This document shows positions 12,925-27,600 of a stretch of DNA of 46,077 nucleotides, piece by piece (positions within the stretch are counted from its first letter, which is position 1; the number at the start of each line of letters is the position of its first letter). Origin of the DNA: Tubiluchus corallicola (lineage: Eukaryota; Priapulida; Priapulimorpha; Priapulimorphida; Tubiluchidae); assembly GCA_030141605.1 (NCBI GenBank), contig JAQGDQ010001341.1, forward strand, positions 1-46,077, given 5' to 3'. The notes under the pieces are model-generated. The model was given only the letters and a program-made list of their open reading frames with translations, did not search any database and was not told the DNA's origin. Made by a program: the position numbers and the translations under genes.

Positions 12925-14135
12925 TGCAACACTAGGGCTGTTTTTCAGCAACAATTCACTGTACTCTATCTTGGATAGCGTTATAGCGGGGTAAATTATT
13001 ACGTGAAACAGACTTCAACACTAGGGCTGTTTCTCAGCAACAATTCATTGTACTTTATCTTGGATAGCGTTATAGCGGGGTAAATTATTACGTGAAACAG
13101 ACTGCAACACTAGGGCTGTTTCTCAGAAACAATTCATTGTACTTTATCTTGGATAGCGTTATAACGGGGTAAATTATTACGTGAAACAGACTTCAACACT
13201 AGGGCTGTTTCTCAGAAACATATTTTTTTGTTTTTTGTTTTGCACAATTCATTGTACTTTATCTTGGATAGCGTTATAGCGGGGTAAATTATTACGTGAA
13301 ACAGACTGCAACACTAGGGCTGTTTCTCAGAAACAATTCATTGTACTTTATCTTGGATAGCGTTATAACGGGGTAAATTATTACGTGAAACAGACTTCAA
13401 CACTAGGGCTGTTTCTCAGCAACAATTCATTGTACTTTATCTTGGATAGCGTTATAGCGGGGTAAATTATTACGTGAAACAGACTTCAACACTAGGGCTG
13501 TTTCTCAGCAACAATTCATTGTACTTTATCTTGGATAGCATTATAGCGGGGTAAATTATTACGTGAAACAGACTTCAACACTAGGCTTTTGTTTTTGGGT
13601 TTTGTGGTTGCTGTTTCTCAGCAACAATTCATTTTTTGTACTTTATCTTGGATAGCATTATAGCGGGGTAAATTATTACGTGAAACAGACTTCAACACTA
13701 GGGCTGTTTCTCAGCAACAATTCATTGTACTTTATCTTGGATAGCATTATAGCGGGGTAAATTATTACGTGAAACAGACTTCAACACTAGGGCTGTTTCT
13801 CAGCAACAATTCATTGTACTTTATCTTGGATAGCATTATAGCGGGGTAAATTATTACGTGAAACAGACTTCAACACTAGGGCTGTTTCTCAGCAACAATT
13901 CATTGTACTTTATCTTGGATAGCATTATAGCGGGGTAAATTATTACGTGAAACAGACTTCAACACTAGGGCTGTTTCTCAGCAACAATTCATTGTACTTT
14001 ATCTTGGATAGCATTATAGCGGGGTAAATTATTACGTGAAACAGACTTCAACACTAGGGCTGTTTCTCAGCAACAATTCATTGTACTTTATCTTGGATAG
14101 CATTATAGCGGGGTAAATTATTACGTGAAACAGAC
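12925..14135. repeat. 89-bp satellite, about 13 units
   Basis: The monomer runs TTCAACACTAGGGCTGTTTC...ACGTGAAACAGAC with very high identity between copies. Two copies carry T/G-rich insertions of about 23 and 28 bp (near 13221 and 13586). The block GCGTTATAACGGGG in some copies resembles GGCGTTATAATGGGG near the right end of the surrounding element (14227-14241). Confidence 0.95.
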
Positions 14136-14275
14136 TTTTGGCACAGCAGTTACTTTGGCGGATGGCAGGAGGCGGGGTTTGCGGTATTCCCTATATTTAA
14201 TATACTATGGAAATCGGAACAGGTCTGGCGTTATAATGGGGGGGGGGGGGGGCGTTAAAACGAGGTTCAACTGTA

Positions 14276-15597
14276 TAAGGCTTCATATGGATAATTTATA
14301 ATTTACAACGTGTTTATATTATTTAGCAACAACAAAACATTTTACATCACATCACATCACATATTAACAATATCAATTATTCTGTTCTGTTCTGTCCTGT
14401 TCTGTTCTACATTGTTTGTTTAACATTATAAAGTTACATATAATATATAAAGACATGCAAAATCAGTGAAAGATGATCTCTACAAGAAGAAATATGGTTA
14501 AATCACAAGAATTAGTTTAAAAGCCTCGAAAAGCTGTACCTGATGTTATTTTCATCAACAATTATGTCAGAACGGAAGCCAGTGCACTTACACACATGTG
14601 AAACTAAATCCTCAAAGAAATGTGCTGCCCGATCTAACATTTGCACACAAACTGCTACATGCATTGACTACAATACCAACAAAACATATACATATAATCA
14701 CGAAAGGGGGACATAAAAATGAGGGACTTGCAGACCTGAGATGAGAACTAGTGAGTTCTGAAAACATCGTCGTTTAGTAATATCTTTTGCAAATTTTAGT
14801 CAAACAATCTGTAGAAAAAACATTGACTTGTGCGACTCTTGGAAGGAGATAACATAGAGGAGGACCAGCGCTACACGTCTCGTTTGAATGAGCCTCACAC
14901 CAGTAGGAGCAGGGACAAGTTGATCAGAAGTTCCATTTTGGGCCATGCTCGCTAGAAGCTACAGAGCTGCTTGCATTGTTCTAACGTCATTCCATTGCGC
15001 ATTGCCTATAACTTTACTTCAGTAAAAGTTGCTGCTGGCTTTACATTAGATAATTATTAAATAAACACTACATAGCATGTTCGTGCATTATCGATTTTAA
15101 GTGCATTTATACTCAAAATTTTCGGCGGGGGCCTTTGCTAGTGTATAATTAATTAATTAAGAAGTAGTTAGGTCGTAACGCCGAACAGCCACAAGGTCGT
15201 AAGTCAATGATTACTTGTATTGCTAAATTTTGCTTAACATTTAAGCTGTTAGGCCAACGTTTTAAAAGTTGGAAACATCGTCAAATTGTTTTCCTCGTGA
15301 AAGAGGTCTAATTTTAACTTTGAATATAGAGAAAAACATGGTTGCTAAAACTGCTATAATTTTGTAACTTTTCGTCTTGATTTATAAACCAAATGTACTT
15401 TTATGAAGCACAGAAACAGAGCTTTCGTTCGCTGTATCACACATACACCTACGTGAACATTTTTTCACCATTACAAGGGCCACATTCGCTTATGTCTTTA
15501 CACATGACAAATGAAAATAAATGTACGTGACCTTGATAGGGTGATTGTGTGCATCACTGCAAACTTGTGCAAGTTCAATTTGTGCATCCAATGAAGA
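14276..15597. other. Downstream flank of MPI
   Basis: AT-rich, with small (ATCAC)n and (TTCTG)n runs at about 14345-14360 and 14380-14408. It should contain the MPI 3' UTR, but no clear polyadenylation signal was found on the minus strand. Confidence 0.4.
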
Positions 15598-15665
15598 TCA
15601 CATGTTGCTGTAAGCTCTAAACATGAGCATTCCTCCGTGTTGAATTTTAAATGTCACCGGTTCAC
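15598..15665 (-). CDS. MPI: MPI exon 9, terminal (residues 408-429, stop)
   Basis: The exon reads [21 protein letters not shown] and then TGA. This matches the family ending (hydrophobic strand, then LLIFRA-x). The acceptor is GTTTATAG; the first two bases complete a glycine codon. I see no AATAAA on the minus strand in the following ~1.2 kb, so the 3' end of the transcript is not located. Confidence 0.88.
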
Positions 15666-18600
15666 CTATAAACACAAAATGCATGTTTCAGTAAGACCTA
15701 GCGTTGATGACAATGTCCTTAAAGAGGAAGAAAATCCCATTTTACGTGCATTTCAAAAACCTTTCCTCAAACATTTCATTACCTAGCATTACGCTCACGT
15801 GTTTCAAAGACTTATGCAACTAGAAAAAAAATCTTTGTAATGTAAAGTGCTCGCACCAATTGGTAAAACCTCACTGATTCACCTTCCCAGTGTGCACCAC
15901 TGGCTGGTAAAACGTCACTGACTCACCTTCCCAGTGTGCACCACTGGCTCACCGCGAATCGTATTCTTAATCTTATTGACAAGATCCAGTAATTTATACC
16001 TTTCCTAAGTGTGGGCCACGAATGTTTGATTCTTATTTCAAACTTCACGCAATGTTATCTAAACTCGTTTCAAACGACTTACCGTTAAAATGGTTTTCAA
16101 TTTTTTCAAATTTTCAAACCGTTTTCAACAACGTTGCTACTAGTACAAGCTCTGCGTGCAATAAGACAGCGTAAAGTTGATATTAAAATTTCAAGATGAA
16201 ATTTTTAAAGCTGTTTATGTAAGGATTACAATTGAAATATTTCTGTTTCTGCCTAATCGCATTAGTAATATCTTTTTATCGTGCGCCCGGCCAGGAATTT
16301 TATAGTTTTTTGTACATTAATATACTTACTTCATATGTACATACATTCATATTCATAAAACGCTATACAAACGCGTTATTTTTTATTTAAATGTAAAATG
16401 CAATCATTACTATTACATCATTCTTTTGGGGAACGCTGAACGCGGCCGTGTTTTTTCACGGCTAACTCTTGGCCGGGGTTGCCGTTGTGCATGATGCTCG
16501 TTGTATTGGAGGCTAAAAAGTATCGAATTTTCCACCGAATCAACCAAGTAGAGTTGCCGCTTATACCATAATTATCAAAACATACGTTCATGATGCAAAA
16601 TGACAAAAAATAGACTATACAATAATCGATAATTACACGATAATTTAGTAATGTGAAGCAAAAAACAAAGCACGAAAAATGCTAAATAGTGGGAAATAAA
16701 CAAGCTTTTATTACAACTGATTTTAAATATTTCACGATTGACCTTTAAACATTCACAAAGCTTTAAAAAAAATTTTCCTCCCTACTGACAACTTTTGAGC
16801 TCATGAGGTAAGACAAACAAATTCCTTCGTGGCTGGCCTATGTAAAGTTTTCTTGTGGCCTAAGTACCAACACTCAAAGAAAAGACAGCCTTGACAGTAA
16901 GACCTTGGGGACTCAAAGATCAATTGTGTTTAGCGACCAAAGTGGCAATTGTAAACATAATCTACGGAAACCCAAATTTGAGGTCACACAAGTTCGAACT
17001 TGTACAGCAACATAATTCACCTAGTTACCAACACCCTAAATCACCAAAAATGTTTTAAAAAACAATCTAGACATTTACATAGCAGTAAACTCACCAGCTG
17101 AAACAAATATCACTGATCCTCTGGTGATGTTCAGAATTTCACCATCTGAACTGTCCTTAATGATTTGTGCATTACCTAGGATAGTTAGTACAATACTAGC
17201 AGTATCCAACTGTTCTAGTGTATACTCCACCATGCCTACAGGAACCTAGACAAATGTCATTATAACAATATATTATAAATTTGTAGAAGAAAACAGTTGC
17301 ATAATAAAATGCGACAAGATGTCAAGGTTCAAATAAACATCTACAGTAAAATGCAATAAATCCACTCGTGAGATAATTTTAGTTTGATATTTTGTCAACA
17401 GATGGAGAAATGCGCTTTGCTAAAATGCAGGATACAAGACTGTATTGTCGTATCTTGCCCTCGCATTCGTAGAGCCTTTCGTTTTCTGTGCTAGAAGAAA
17501 ACGGACGGAATCCACGGAAAGGACAACTGAAACGAAAATAGCTAATGAAAAACAGAAATGGCTCGACTTCCAACTTTTCTGCAAATTTGATGCGTACTAG
17601 AGACGGAATTTCCTCCACTTGCTACTTTCCGACAAAACTACGCAGTTTTTTCAACATTTCACAACCTTAATAGAATTCAACGAGTTTTATTTATCATGCA
17701 ACTAGCGATCCTACTTTCACTTTGTTTTTGCATTTACCACGAGAAATACCAGAGAAGGTTTCCACTGTTCACGCAAACACAATCTGATGATGTTAAGCAT
17801 GCAATAGCTAGCCAGAGAATTTCCTGATGATTTGTACGAACAAGATAGGATATTGTTCTGTAAATTTTTTGTGCGAATTAAATGTTGGCATTCTGGTGCG
17901 TTTCTTTCTCTTGAGCCGTCAAATTAAACTAGTTTATTGTGTGAGAATTCTACAACACAAAGTGTGAAGGAACTAAAAATATGTACAGTCAATGTGATAA
18001 TCTGGAAATATGTAAGCAAGAGTGCGTATCTGAGAATCTGAGAATACGAGAATGAACTTGAGCGGCCAGCTCCGCCTTATCTATCAGTGCAAATGGACAA
18101 CACCAGAACAATCTAGAAACCACTACGCGCATCGCGTATAGAAAGTTCTAGAATCTACGATTACTTCTACAAGGTAAGACGATTGTTCTACTATACTATA
18201 GAACATTCTACAATTTTCTATTTAATTTTAATGGATCTCCACAACACATTCTTATTCTATCTTAGGCAAATACAAACACCTGACAGACTACGTATTTAAT
18301 TCATATAAAAATTAATTTTTTAATCACAATCCATTGCACATCACATAATTCCATGATAAATATTACTTACAGGGAACTGACGATTGGAACTGATGTGGAA
18401 TTGATGATTCTTTGAAACCGAGTCTGTTCAATTTTGAAACGGAAAATCGGATCGGAGGCCCTACATTTGGTCTTATATAGTTGTATGTAATATTGGTACT
18501 AACAATGTGTGCGAGTAAAACCATTCTTGCCCTTATTCTAAAATAAACTAGAAACTTTAATTTAATATGGACTGAGCAAAATAAATATTAATTGATCTGT

Positions 18601-21600
18601 GATCACTTAAAACTTAGGAAACAACAGCGAAGTTCGACTGGTTGGCAATTTCAAATTGCAGACTATTACTCGATCGTTTAGGGCATAGGGCAATACACAT
18701 CTACCTTACCCAGTTTAGTAGAGGGTGGATGTGCTGTGTTTTTTTAAAAAGTGGGTGTGGCCAGGGATGTTACCAAAATGAAATTTTCAGTTTGGTTTGC
18801 CGATAACTGCACTTTCGGTTTCGGCGAAATTTATTAAGTTCTGCAGCCAAAATTTCAGATACTTTTCGGCAGCATTTTTCAGAGGTTTTACAAGTATTTA
18901 TTCAATTTACCTTTCCCTTTCTCCTAGATGTCAAAAACCACTCAAAAATATTGGCTAAAATAGTTCAACTGAAGCGAAAATTGTGTTTACATAACAGCTT
19001 GTGACCTGCTTTTACTGGCAATGCGGCATATCTTCAATACTGGCCACTGTGAAGTTATAAAGTCTCCAGATCCAATCAATCGAAATATCAAACCATGCTT
19101 GAATTTACTTGAGCAAAATCGTTTTTAATTTTGTAATTTATGAAATATAGGCAACAAAATATTTACAAAATAAATTTCTTTATTTTAATGAAGCATTATG
19201 ATCTTTAAACATTAATCATAAGGAAACTTAAATCCAAAAACATTGTAACACATTAATTTTTCTAATGTGAGCCACTCCGTCAAACTTGAGGTTCTATGTA
19301 CTATAAAACATCTTTCTCTTTTTATCAGTAATTTGGCATGGCATCGCAAATAAAAGCAGACAAACAAGAAAGAAAATATTTTACTTATTTTAGAATTTTA
19401 TTTATTTTTGTTTTAATACAAGTCGGTTTTGCAAAAATGTTTCTGTTCGTTTTTTTGGTATCGGTTTCCTGTGTTTGATAAATTTCGGTTTCGGTTTGTA
19501 AATTCAGTTTTGGTAACATCCCTGATCTGCCATACTCAGTTTTACAAACGGCAGATGTACTGCATGTATTTTAAAAAACGTGGATGCGGTCAGGTCACAT
19601 GAAGTCATGTACAAGCGGTGTGAAATAGCCCTATGGTTTACAAACAGAAAAGACTTAAACAGCTCTTAGGAAAAATTCCAATGCATTATAAAAAAAGACT
19701 AGTCCTACTTATTTATAAGCAAACTATGTAACACTCACGTCAATTTTAGCAACGCAAAAATCCGGAACTGGCGGATCATACACGGAGACAACTCCATCGG
19801 ATGCATGTTTAACACACTGAAATTTATTCTCCTCCGCAGAGCTGCATTTGTATTCCAACATGCCGCACAGTGTGTCGGTGTCAATAAATTTCGGCGTGAG
19901 TCCGGCTCGAATCGTATTGTCAGAACAAGCCATGCACTCTATTGCATCTGCAAGGCAATATTCGGCATATAAGTCAATATACATTTAAAAGTCCAAAACA
20001 TCGAATTTAGATCTGATTTCAAAAACTGCTGCATAGCAAAGGCATAATGAACGCTAAGCAATAATCGCCAACCCTGGTTACAAATTGGATGGTTGACCAT
20101 CTGCAATATTACCTCCAGGAAGTTTTGCCTGCCACGACTTGATGGGAACGAATTTATGAAATTGGCAACATTTCGCCCTCACAGATAATATCAAGAGTCC
20201 AGTCCTGCCACACATACAAAACCAGTAGTGCAACTGCCATTGAGTACTGAATTCAGGCTTGCAATTTGCCAAACTGTGTGAAAACTCAAAACTGATTGTA
20301 TAACAAAACAGAAAACTCTTTGCACACACGGTAATTACTGCGAAATTAAAAAAACTCAATCCTCGCGGTGATGCAAGCACAAAATTACAAACCACAAACA
20401 TAATTCTCAGGTACCGTATATACTCGCATATAAGCCGAATTTAGAACTATAAAATACAATACTGAAATCAGGGGGTCGGCTTATATGCGCATGAAACAAA
20501 ATGAACACAAGGACAGACACGAATGCCAATTTTCCAGCCACACATTTTCATCGCTATCTGACTCTTTATAAAAAATTCACATTTCAATAAATGTTTCTAA
20601 TTATTTTTAAGAACACTACGTTAAATTATAAACAGAAATGTTATAATTTTTCGTGAATAAATAGAAAACAAAATATTTTCTTCTTTATTCATATCAAAAT
20701 GTATAATTTCTTCTATTTCTTCTAGTATGTAACATAAAAGTAAGCATTTTACATCTTTATAGTAAAAAATTTCCATGAACCAAAAATACCCAATTAACAA
20801 AATGTGACAAAAAGGGATCAATTTTGTTGATTGGGTATGGAGTAAAATTAGACAAGTTGATGGTCGGCTTATATACGGGTTTTTGCAAAAACTGGCCATT
20901 TTAAAGCAGTTTTAGGGGGGGTCGGCTTATATGCGAGTATATACGGTAAGAGATCTCTTGCAACAATAATGTTTTTTATCATACAGGTTTTTCTAGCACA
21001 CACAAATTTAAAATGATTGCAAATTCTTAACTGTCAGTAATTTCGATCATTTGATGCTAGTGCATTAATTTCTTGCTTTTTCATATCTCAGTTTTAAAAA
21101 CTGTGTAATCTGACAAAATAAACTATTATTGTTGTATATTTTAAACTAATTTATTTCTATTTGTTGTTGTTTTGTAATAGCTATCCATGGCACACACTAG
21201 TGGGCACAACATTGGTATTGATTATGGCTATATAATTTTACCAGTGGTGGATTTAGGGTGTGGGCCTAAGGGGTCTGAGCCCAACCTTTCATGATAGCAG
21301 TTACAGCACACCAAGTGAATATTTTCTCTGGATTATAAGCTTTAGAACGCTTAGCGGTAGCTTTTAATGACTTATATCGAGTAAAAGGTTCTGCATTCAT
21401 GATTTCAGTGTAAAAACGTTTGTGCCCTTTAAGTGATAATTGAAGTTTTTGGCAAAGATGTCGTTGTGCAATTATATGCTGTACTCGAGTGTATACTAGT
21501 ATACTGGTGTGTAATTAAGAGTCAAAAGGATTGAGGTGACATAATGAGTTTTAAACTATTGAATTTGCTTAACTATGAACCATGAATTTTATTTCACACA

Positions 21601-24600
21601 TCAAAAAAATACAATATCAAACACATTAATAAGTTTTAAATAAAATAATTTGAGTAGTGCGAGGTGAGTGTACAACCATACCGTCATTAACACACTCACT
21701 TAAGGAAATAGTAAGAAAAATGGCCTAAAATGCATTAGTAGCCGGGGTTCCCCAGGCCCCCTAGCTGCTTTTTCGTTGGGCCCACCCTTTTTGTAAAGCC
21801 TGTAATACAGGCTGTATCCGTCGCTGTTTGCTGTTTACTTTTACTCATGTATACATTAATTTTTGTGCCTGATAAATAATAACAATAAAGTGATTTCGCT
21901 TAACCAACTACATTTTTTTCAAGAAAAAAATGCTAAAAATTTAAAAGTTGTCAAGATGGAAAACGATAATAGTCTGCAATATACTTGCTAGTCACCTACT
22001 GTGGCAGCTACTATCACCGCTGTGTGTAACATTATAGCTCTGTTTGAATTTCACACAATTTAGCAGGACAAAATCAAAGAGATACACTTTCAGCAAACGC
22101 CTTTCTACTGCAGTCCTGAGCTCTTTAATAAGCAAATAATACCATCTACAGCGCACTAATTCAAGTAATATTAATTTGACATAAAAACGAAAATGACAAA
22201 ATACCTCAGCTAATAATGCCTGAAGTTCAGTATGCATAAACGGGTCACGTAAACACACACACACACAAACACGTCCTTTCAAATACACTGCAGAAAGTAA
22301 TGGACGCTTGGTACAGTACGAAAACAATGAATTGTACCGTACCATTGTGACGTCACACCTACAGCACACCACTAGACTACTGTTTGGTAAAACAATCCTT
22401 GTCAAACACGTGTCACAGAACTAATAATTTATTATAAAACATGCTAAAATATCTGTTATTGGGCTTAGCAGCTAATTTATGATAATGATGCCTGTAAATG
22501 CGACCTGCGATGCTGGCTGATGTACACTTTTATCTATGCAATTTCAGGCGACTCACTGACACTTTTTGACCCTATTTCTCATTGTGGTTCCTTAACGGTG
22601 GCAAAGATGTCACTTAGATGATCCAAAATCATGCTACTGATAAGCATTAAACAGACAATCTTGAGAGATACCTGCAAGATGCGTTGGAAGAGCTTAAGTT
22701 CTGTGAGTAGCTGTTCCAGTCATACACCTTAAAATAACGGGCGTACCAACAAAATAACAGGCTTGCACACTGTGTGCATGGTGGATTAGCTACTGTTTCA
22801 GCAATACATGTAGTAAATTGATCTCTAGCAAAAATTTCTATACCACCCGGCAGTTTTACGGTTGACTTATAATACATAATAATTTAATTTTAACAATAAT
22901 CCTTCTCCAAGTTGTATAGGTTAACTATTTATTAATGTAATTTAATTGTACGATGTACATGTTTCACTGGCATATTTTGCCAAGTGCAAAAATATAATCA
23001 AATCCATGTCAGTGCTGCCACCTGTTAGGCATTTTCAACATAAACTATATTTCTACAGGTACGAGACAGGTACAAATTTGTTGATTTGAAAAGGGAAGCT
23101 TATTCATAGTCAGACATTTAGCTGGACACTCAGTTATACAGACTTACTTGCTTGGGCCCTTGCAGTGACCCAGGGAAAAGAGGGAATTTATTAAGGTAAA
23201 TGATGCTCATAAATAACTGCATTAAAACCTATAATATAGCCTGCCAAATAGTGTACGTTAATCGGCAATGTACAGATCAATAAATTCTATACAGAATGTA
23301 AGGATTTATACATAGGACCGGGGCTGGATTATGACTTTTAGGACACCTGGGCTAATGAAATTGTGGGCCCCCCTCAGACGGAGCCACCTCTGCTCTCACT
23401 CGTCTCAAATGTTTTTACTTGCGATATAAACTTTTGCATAGCTGAGGGCCGCACATTTCAAATCAAGGGCTTCAAAGAGGGATCCTTATCTCAAATAAAC
23501 GGTCTCAAACAGGCATCCTTTACCTCAAATGGGGAGCCACTTTAAAGCTGGATTTTCAGGCTTCCTGCCTCCTTTCTTAAAATCAGCAATGCAAAGTATG
23601 GACCCTCCCAAGGTTCAGAAGATCTAGGTTGGAGCCCATATTAGCCTATAGGGTAAACCAGTCCTTCAAAGCACCCAAAACCCCTCTACACCACCAAAAG
23701 CAGACCACACCGAAACAGAAACTGGCAAGTTTGCACACGGGTGCGCATAGTTTCAAATTTCTCAGTTTCAGTGCAGAAACATGTGTACCTTAAATACATG
23801 ACTTCCTCTTGTTTGCCTTACTGTACCATATTCTAGTTAATTATCCAAAATTCATTGCAATACATATGCATGCAGGATGTGTGTGTATGCATGCAGAATA
23901 CATGCCCCCATGAGGACATTTTCGAGAACTAATGCTTTTAAAATACACATCGAAAAATACTCATTTAAAATACCATACAATTTTTGAAGTGATCAAATGA
24001 TTTGTCGTTGTATGCTTCTATTTTGTAAATCTGTATGTTTTATGTATTTACTTATTGTAACTTTAAGGAATTTAGTATGATTACGGTTTAATCTCGTAAA
24101 CCTTTTTTAAGTCCGTCATGGTGATTTTGACATCTTTGTGAAGTGTCTTTGAATATTCTCAGTCGTGCTGTCTATAGATTTATACGCTATACAAAATAAA
24201 TATTATTATTATTATTGTTATTATTACTATTGTTGTTGTTGTTGTTGTTATTCTTCCTGCTGCTGCTGCTGTTGTTGTTGTTGTTGTTAATCTTCCTGCT
24301 GCTGCTGCTGCTGTTGCTGTTGTTGTTGTTGTTGCTGCTGCTGCTGTTATTCTTCCTGCTGCTGTTGTTGTTGTTGTTATTATTATTACATGAAACACGT
24401 TGATTTAAAGACCTGTCAGATGCATCTTATCCAATACAATGATTCGTGAAGCAGCTCACACACACAGAATTTCTGGTACCCAAGTCATGGGTTACAGACA
24501 CTGACTTGATGAATCTACAAGCACTTTACAAAAAACTCTGAAGCATATTTAACACTTGACGACTAGTTTTTTACATCTTAGATGCACACTATGCTGCTCA

Positions 24601-27600
24601 TCCACACTTTGCAGACCTTCAGTAAGTCTTTTAAAGTCTTTTAACAAATTCAGAATTGAAATTTCTATATTCTTATCTTAGAAATGGTAGGCTAACTTAT
24701 CTATCAGGTTATTAGCAAATACTGATGTACGTGTTCCTTATTGTTTAATGTATTTTGCTGACTGGTCTTTCAAATAATGTTCTTGTAATCAATTTTACAA
24801 TGTGTGTGCTTGCAAACCAAAACCATCCATATGTCCGCATAGTTAAAGCTGTGTTATGAATGTAGAATGTACCAAAAATTTAGTCAAATGTCATTTTTTG
24901 GTTTTTGTAAAAACAAGTACTAAATATAATGGACTTTTATATTCTAGCATCAAATCATCAAGATATCAAGAAAATGTTCAAAAAAATACTAGAAATCTAA
25001 TTTCATAACTCTGTACCCATTTTTCGTGCTAGAAAGTAGTATTGCACTTGTAAAAAACTTGTATTTTCAAACTCCAATAGCAGTTTTCTGTGTTCTGTGA
25101 TTACATTGCTTTTTGTGTTCCAAGTGTGCAATGTGAAACTTCGTCACATCCGACAGTGACATTAAGTGACAACCATCTTGTAAGGGTTAATGCCATCTGA
25201 TCTAGTGGAAAAAATACTACCGCACTATCTCTGCGATCGTGGTGCGGACTTCAGCTGGAAACATCTTCCTGATACTTGCGACTCAATTAATCGCCTGGGC
25301 CGCACTTTCATTAGGTTGACAAACTGCTTCGCGGGCCGCACAAGATCTCTCGACGGGCCGCAAGAAGACAGTGGTCTGCAGTTTGCACGCCCCTGAGTTA
25401 GAGGAGAAATGATGACGTTTTCTGTGCAAATAACACCATTAAATAACTGGAAACCAGGTCTATCTATACACCTCAATATGACGGTAGGTAGTGATATGGC
25501 ACAACACCAAAATTTTTCCCCGATTCCATTTCCACTAAAAAGTCTCGATTCCGAAACGATTCGCAATCCTGATTCATTTCAAAATGTTAATGGATGAATA
25601 TTTTACTGTGAAGTTTGATATTTTAGTTTAGAAAAATTGGTAACTCACATTGTGAGCCAGGCAGCATAGTGAAATGAAATATCTTTGATTTTTTTTCTCC
25701 AATTCGCTAAGATGGTAGATTTCAGAGAAATAATTACCTGGTGGAGAATTCCACAGCTAAGAAGTCCGACAGAAAGTATCTCCAAAAAAATATGTGAAAA
25801 TGCTAAACCTGCTAAACTGATCATTTGTTCGTTGTAGTAATATCTGATTCTATTACTGTTTTAAATGTTAAAAAATCGCTTTATGAATTGGATAAATTTT
25901 CTCTATTCCAATTTTTGAAAAATGCTCAATTTTTCCGATTCTCGATCACGAAGCTGAGCACGCCTCCCAGTACTCCTCCCGATGTCGAGCACTCCTCCCA
26001 GTACTCCATCCGATATCAAGCACTCCTCCCAATAATCCCCTCGATGTCGAGCACTCCTCCCGATGTTGAGCACTCCTCCCAATACTCCTCCCGATGCCGA
26101 GCACTCCTCCCAATAATCCCCTCGATGTCGAGCACGCTTCCCAGTACTCCTCCCGATGTCGAGCACTCCTCCAAATACTCCTCCCGATGTCGAGCACTCC
26201 TCCCGATGTTGAGCACTCCTCCCAATACTCCTCCCGATGCCGAGCACTCCTCCCGATGTTGAGCACTCCTCCCGATGCCGAGCACTCCTCCCAATACTCC
26301 TCCCGATGCTGAGCACTCCTCCCAATACTCCTCCCGATGCTGAGCACTCCTCCCGATGCCGAGCACGCCTCCCAATACTCCTCCCGATGTCGAGCACTCC
26401 TCCCAATACTCCTCCCGATGTCGAGCACTCCTCCCAGTACTCCTCCCGATGTCGAGCACTCCTCCCAATACTCCTCCCGATGCCGAGCACTCCTCCCAAT
26501 ACTCCTCCCGATGTCGAGCACTCCTCCCAATACTCCTCCCGATGTCGAGCACTCCTCCCAATACTCCTCCCGATGTCGAGCACTCCTCCCGATGTCGAGC
26601 ACTCCTCCAAATACTTCTCCCGATGCCGAGCACTCCTCCAAATACTCCTCCCGATGCCGAGCACGCCTCCCAATACTCCTCCCGATGTCGACCACTCATC
26701 CCTGTACTCCTCCCGATGTCGAGCACGCCTCCCATCACTAATTTTAGGGTGCACTATACCTTCAAGTCAACAAGCAACAACGGGAAATTTCAAACTAACC
26801 AACACAAGAAAACTAAGACTTACCTCCAAACAGGTAAGCGTGAGGTACATTCGGTCCCAGAAACATGGCTTCACCTGGCTGTAGTAAAATGTGATTCAGA
26901 AAAAAGCTGACAAAGCATCCGATGTCTCCCGGAAACTGATTGTATAAGCGCAGGTATAACTTACTCACTTCATCTGCAACTATACAAACATCAGAAAATA
27001 AATACACATACGTAAAATGAATGCTGGTTTTAATTTAATATCTAAACTGCAAAATTCGCTGTTAAAAATTCCAAAAGACATTTCTGTACACATTGTGAAA
27101 ACGTAGTTACCTTGTTTCTGAATTAGTGATTTGCAAAAATCAAAATTTGGTTAAATTTAGCGATTAAAAATAATAAAACGGATTTGCCGGCAAAGAATTT
27201 TAGCATTAAAGGAAAACCGTACCCAATATTAAACCATTCCTCAAAAATTCCTGTCCTTTTAAAATATTGAAAGGAAATATTGATTTTTAAAGAACAAGTC
27301 ACATGAAAGAAATTTTACCTCAGAAAACTATAACTTTGCCCTGGTGAAGCTAGTTCTGTTACATGCATTTTGCATTTCGCTAGTCAGACAGGCACTAGTG
27401 CCTGCATTTCAGAAATGTGTTGCAAAAAAACAAGTGCTGTACCTCTCAGTTCAGATGTGTTAGTTTGTAATGAACTACACGCGTTCCACAGCTCAAGCGT
27501 GAGCACAGCGCTAAATTTGAATTTGAATTTTTATCTTGAAACTTGCCTAGTTTTAGTACAACACACTGAATACCTTACAGTAGCACTGTACTTCAATTTT

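Larger units (their letters stand above)
10424..14273. mobile_element. Possible pogo/Tigger-like non-autonomous element (composite)
   Basis: The left end CAGCGAAACCTCGTTATAAC (10424-10443) and the inverted right end, which reads CAGTTGAACCTCGTTTTAAC from 14273 to 14254, match at 16 of 20 bases. Each is flanked outside by TA. Such ends and TA duplications are typical of pogo/Tigger elements. No transposase is seen inside; instead there are a split LINE fragment and an 89-bp satellite. Two independent termini are an alternative. Confidence 0.45.

Noticed and set aside
20621-20899. 92-residue minus-strand frame
   Set aside because: Interior of an inverted-repeat MITE, low-complexity AT-rich, no domain.
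24180-24403. Poly-Leu and Thr/Ala-rich frames
   Set aside because: Translations of a trinucleotide tract attached to a retroelement-like tail.
25903-26910. Long overlapping open frames on both strands (up to 283 residues)
   Set aside because: They are produced by the 31-bp minisatellite, which happens to lack stops in several frames.
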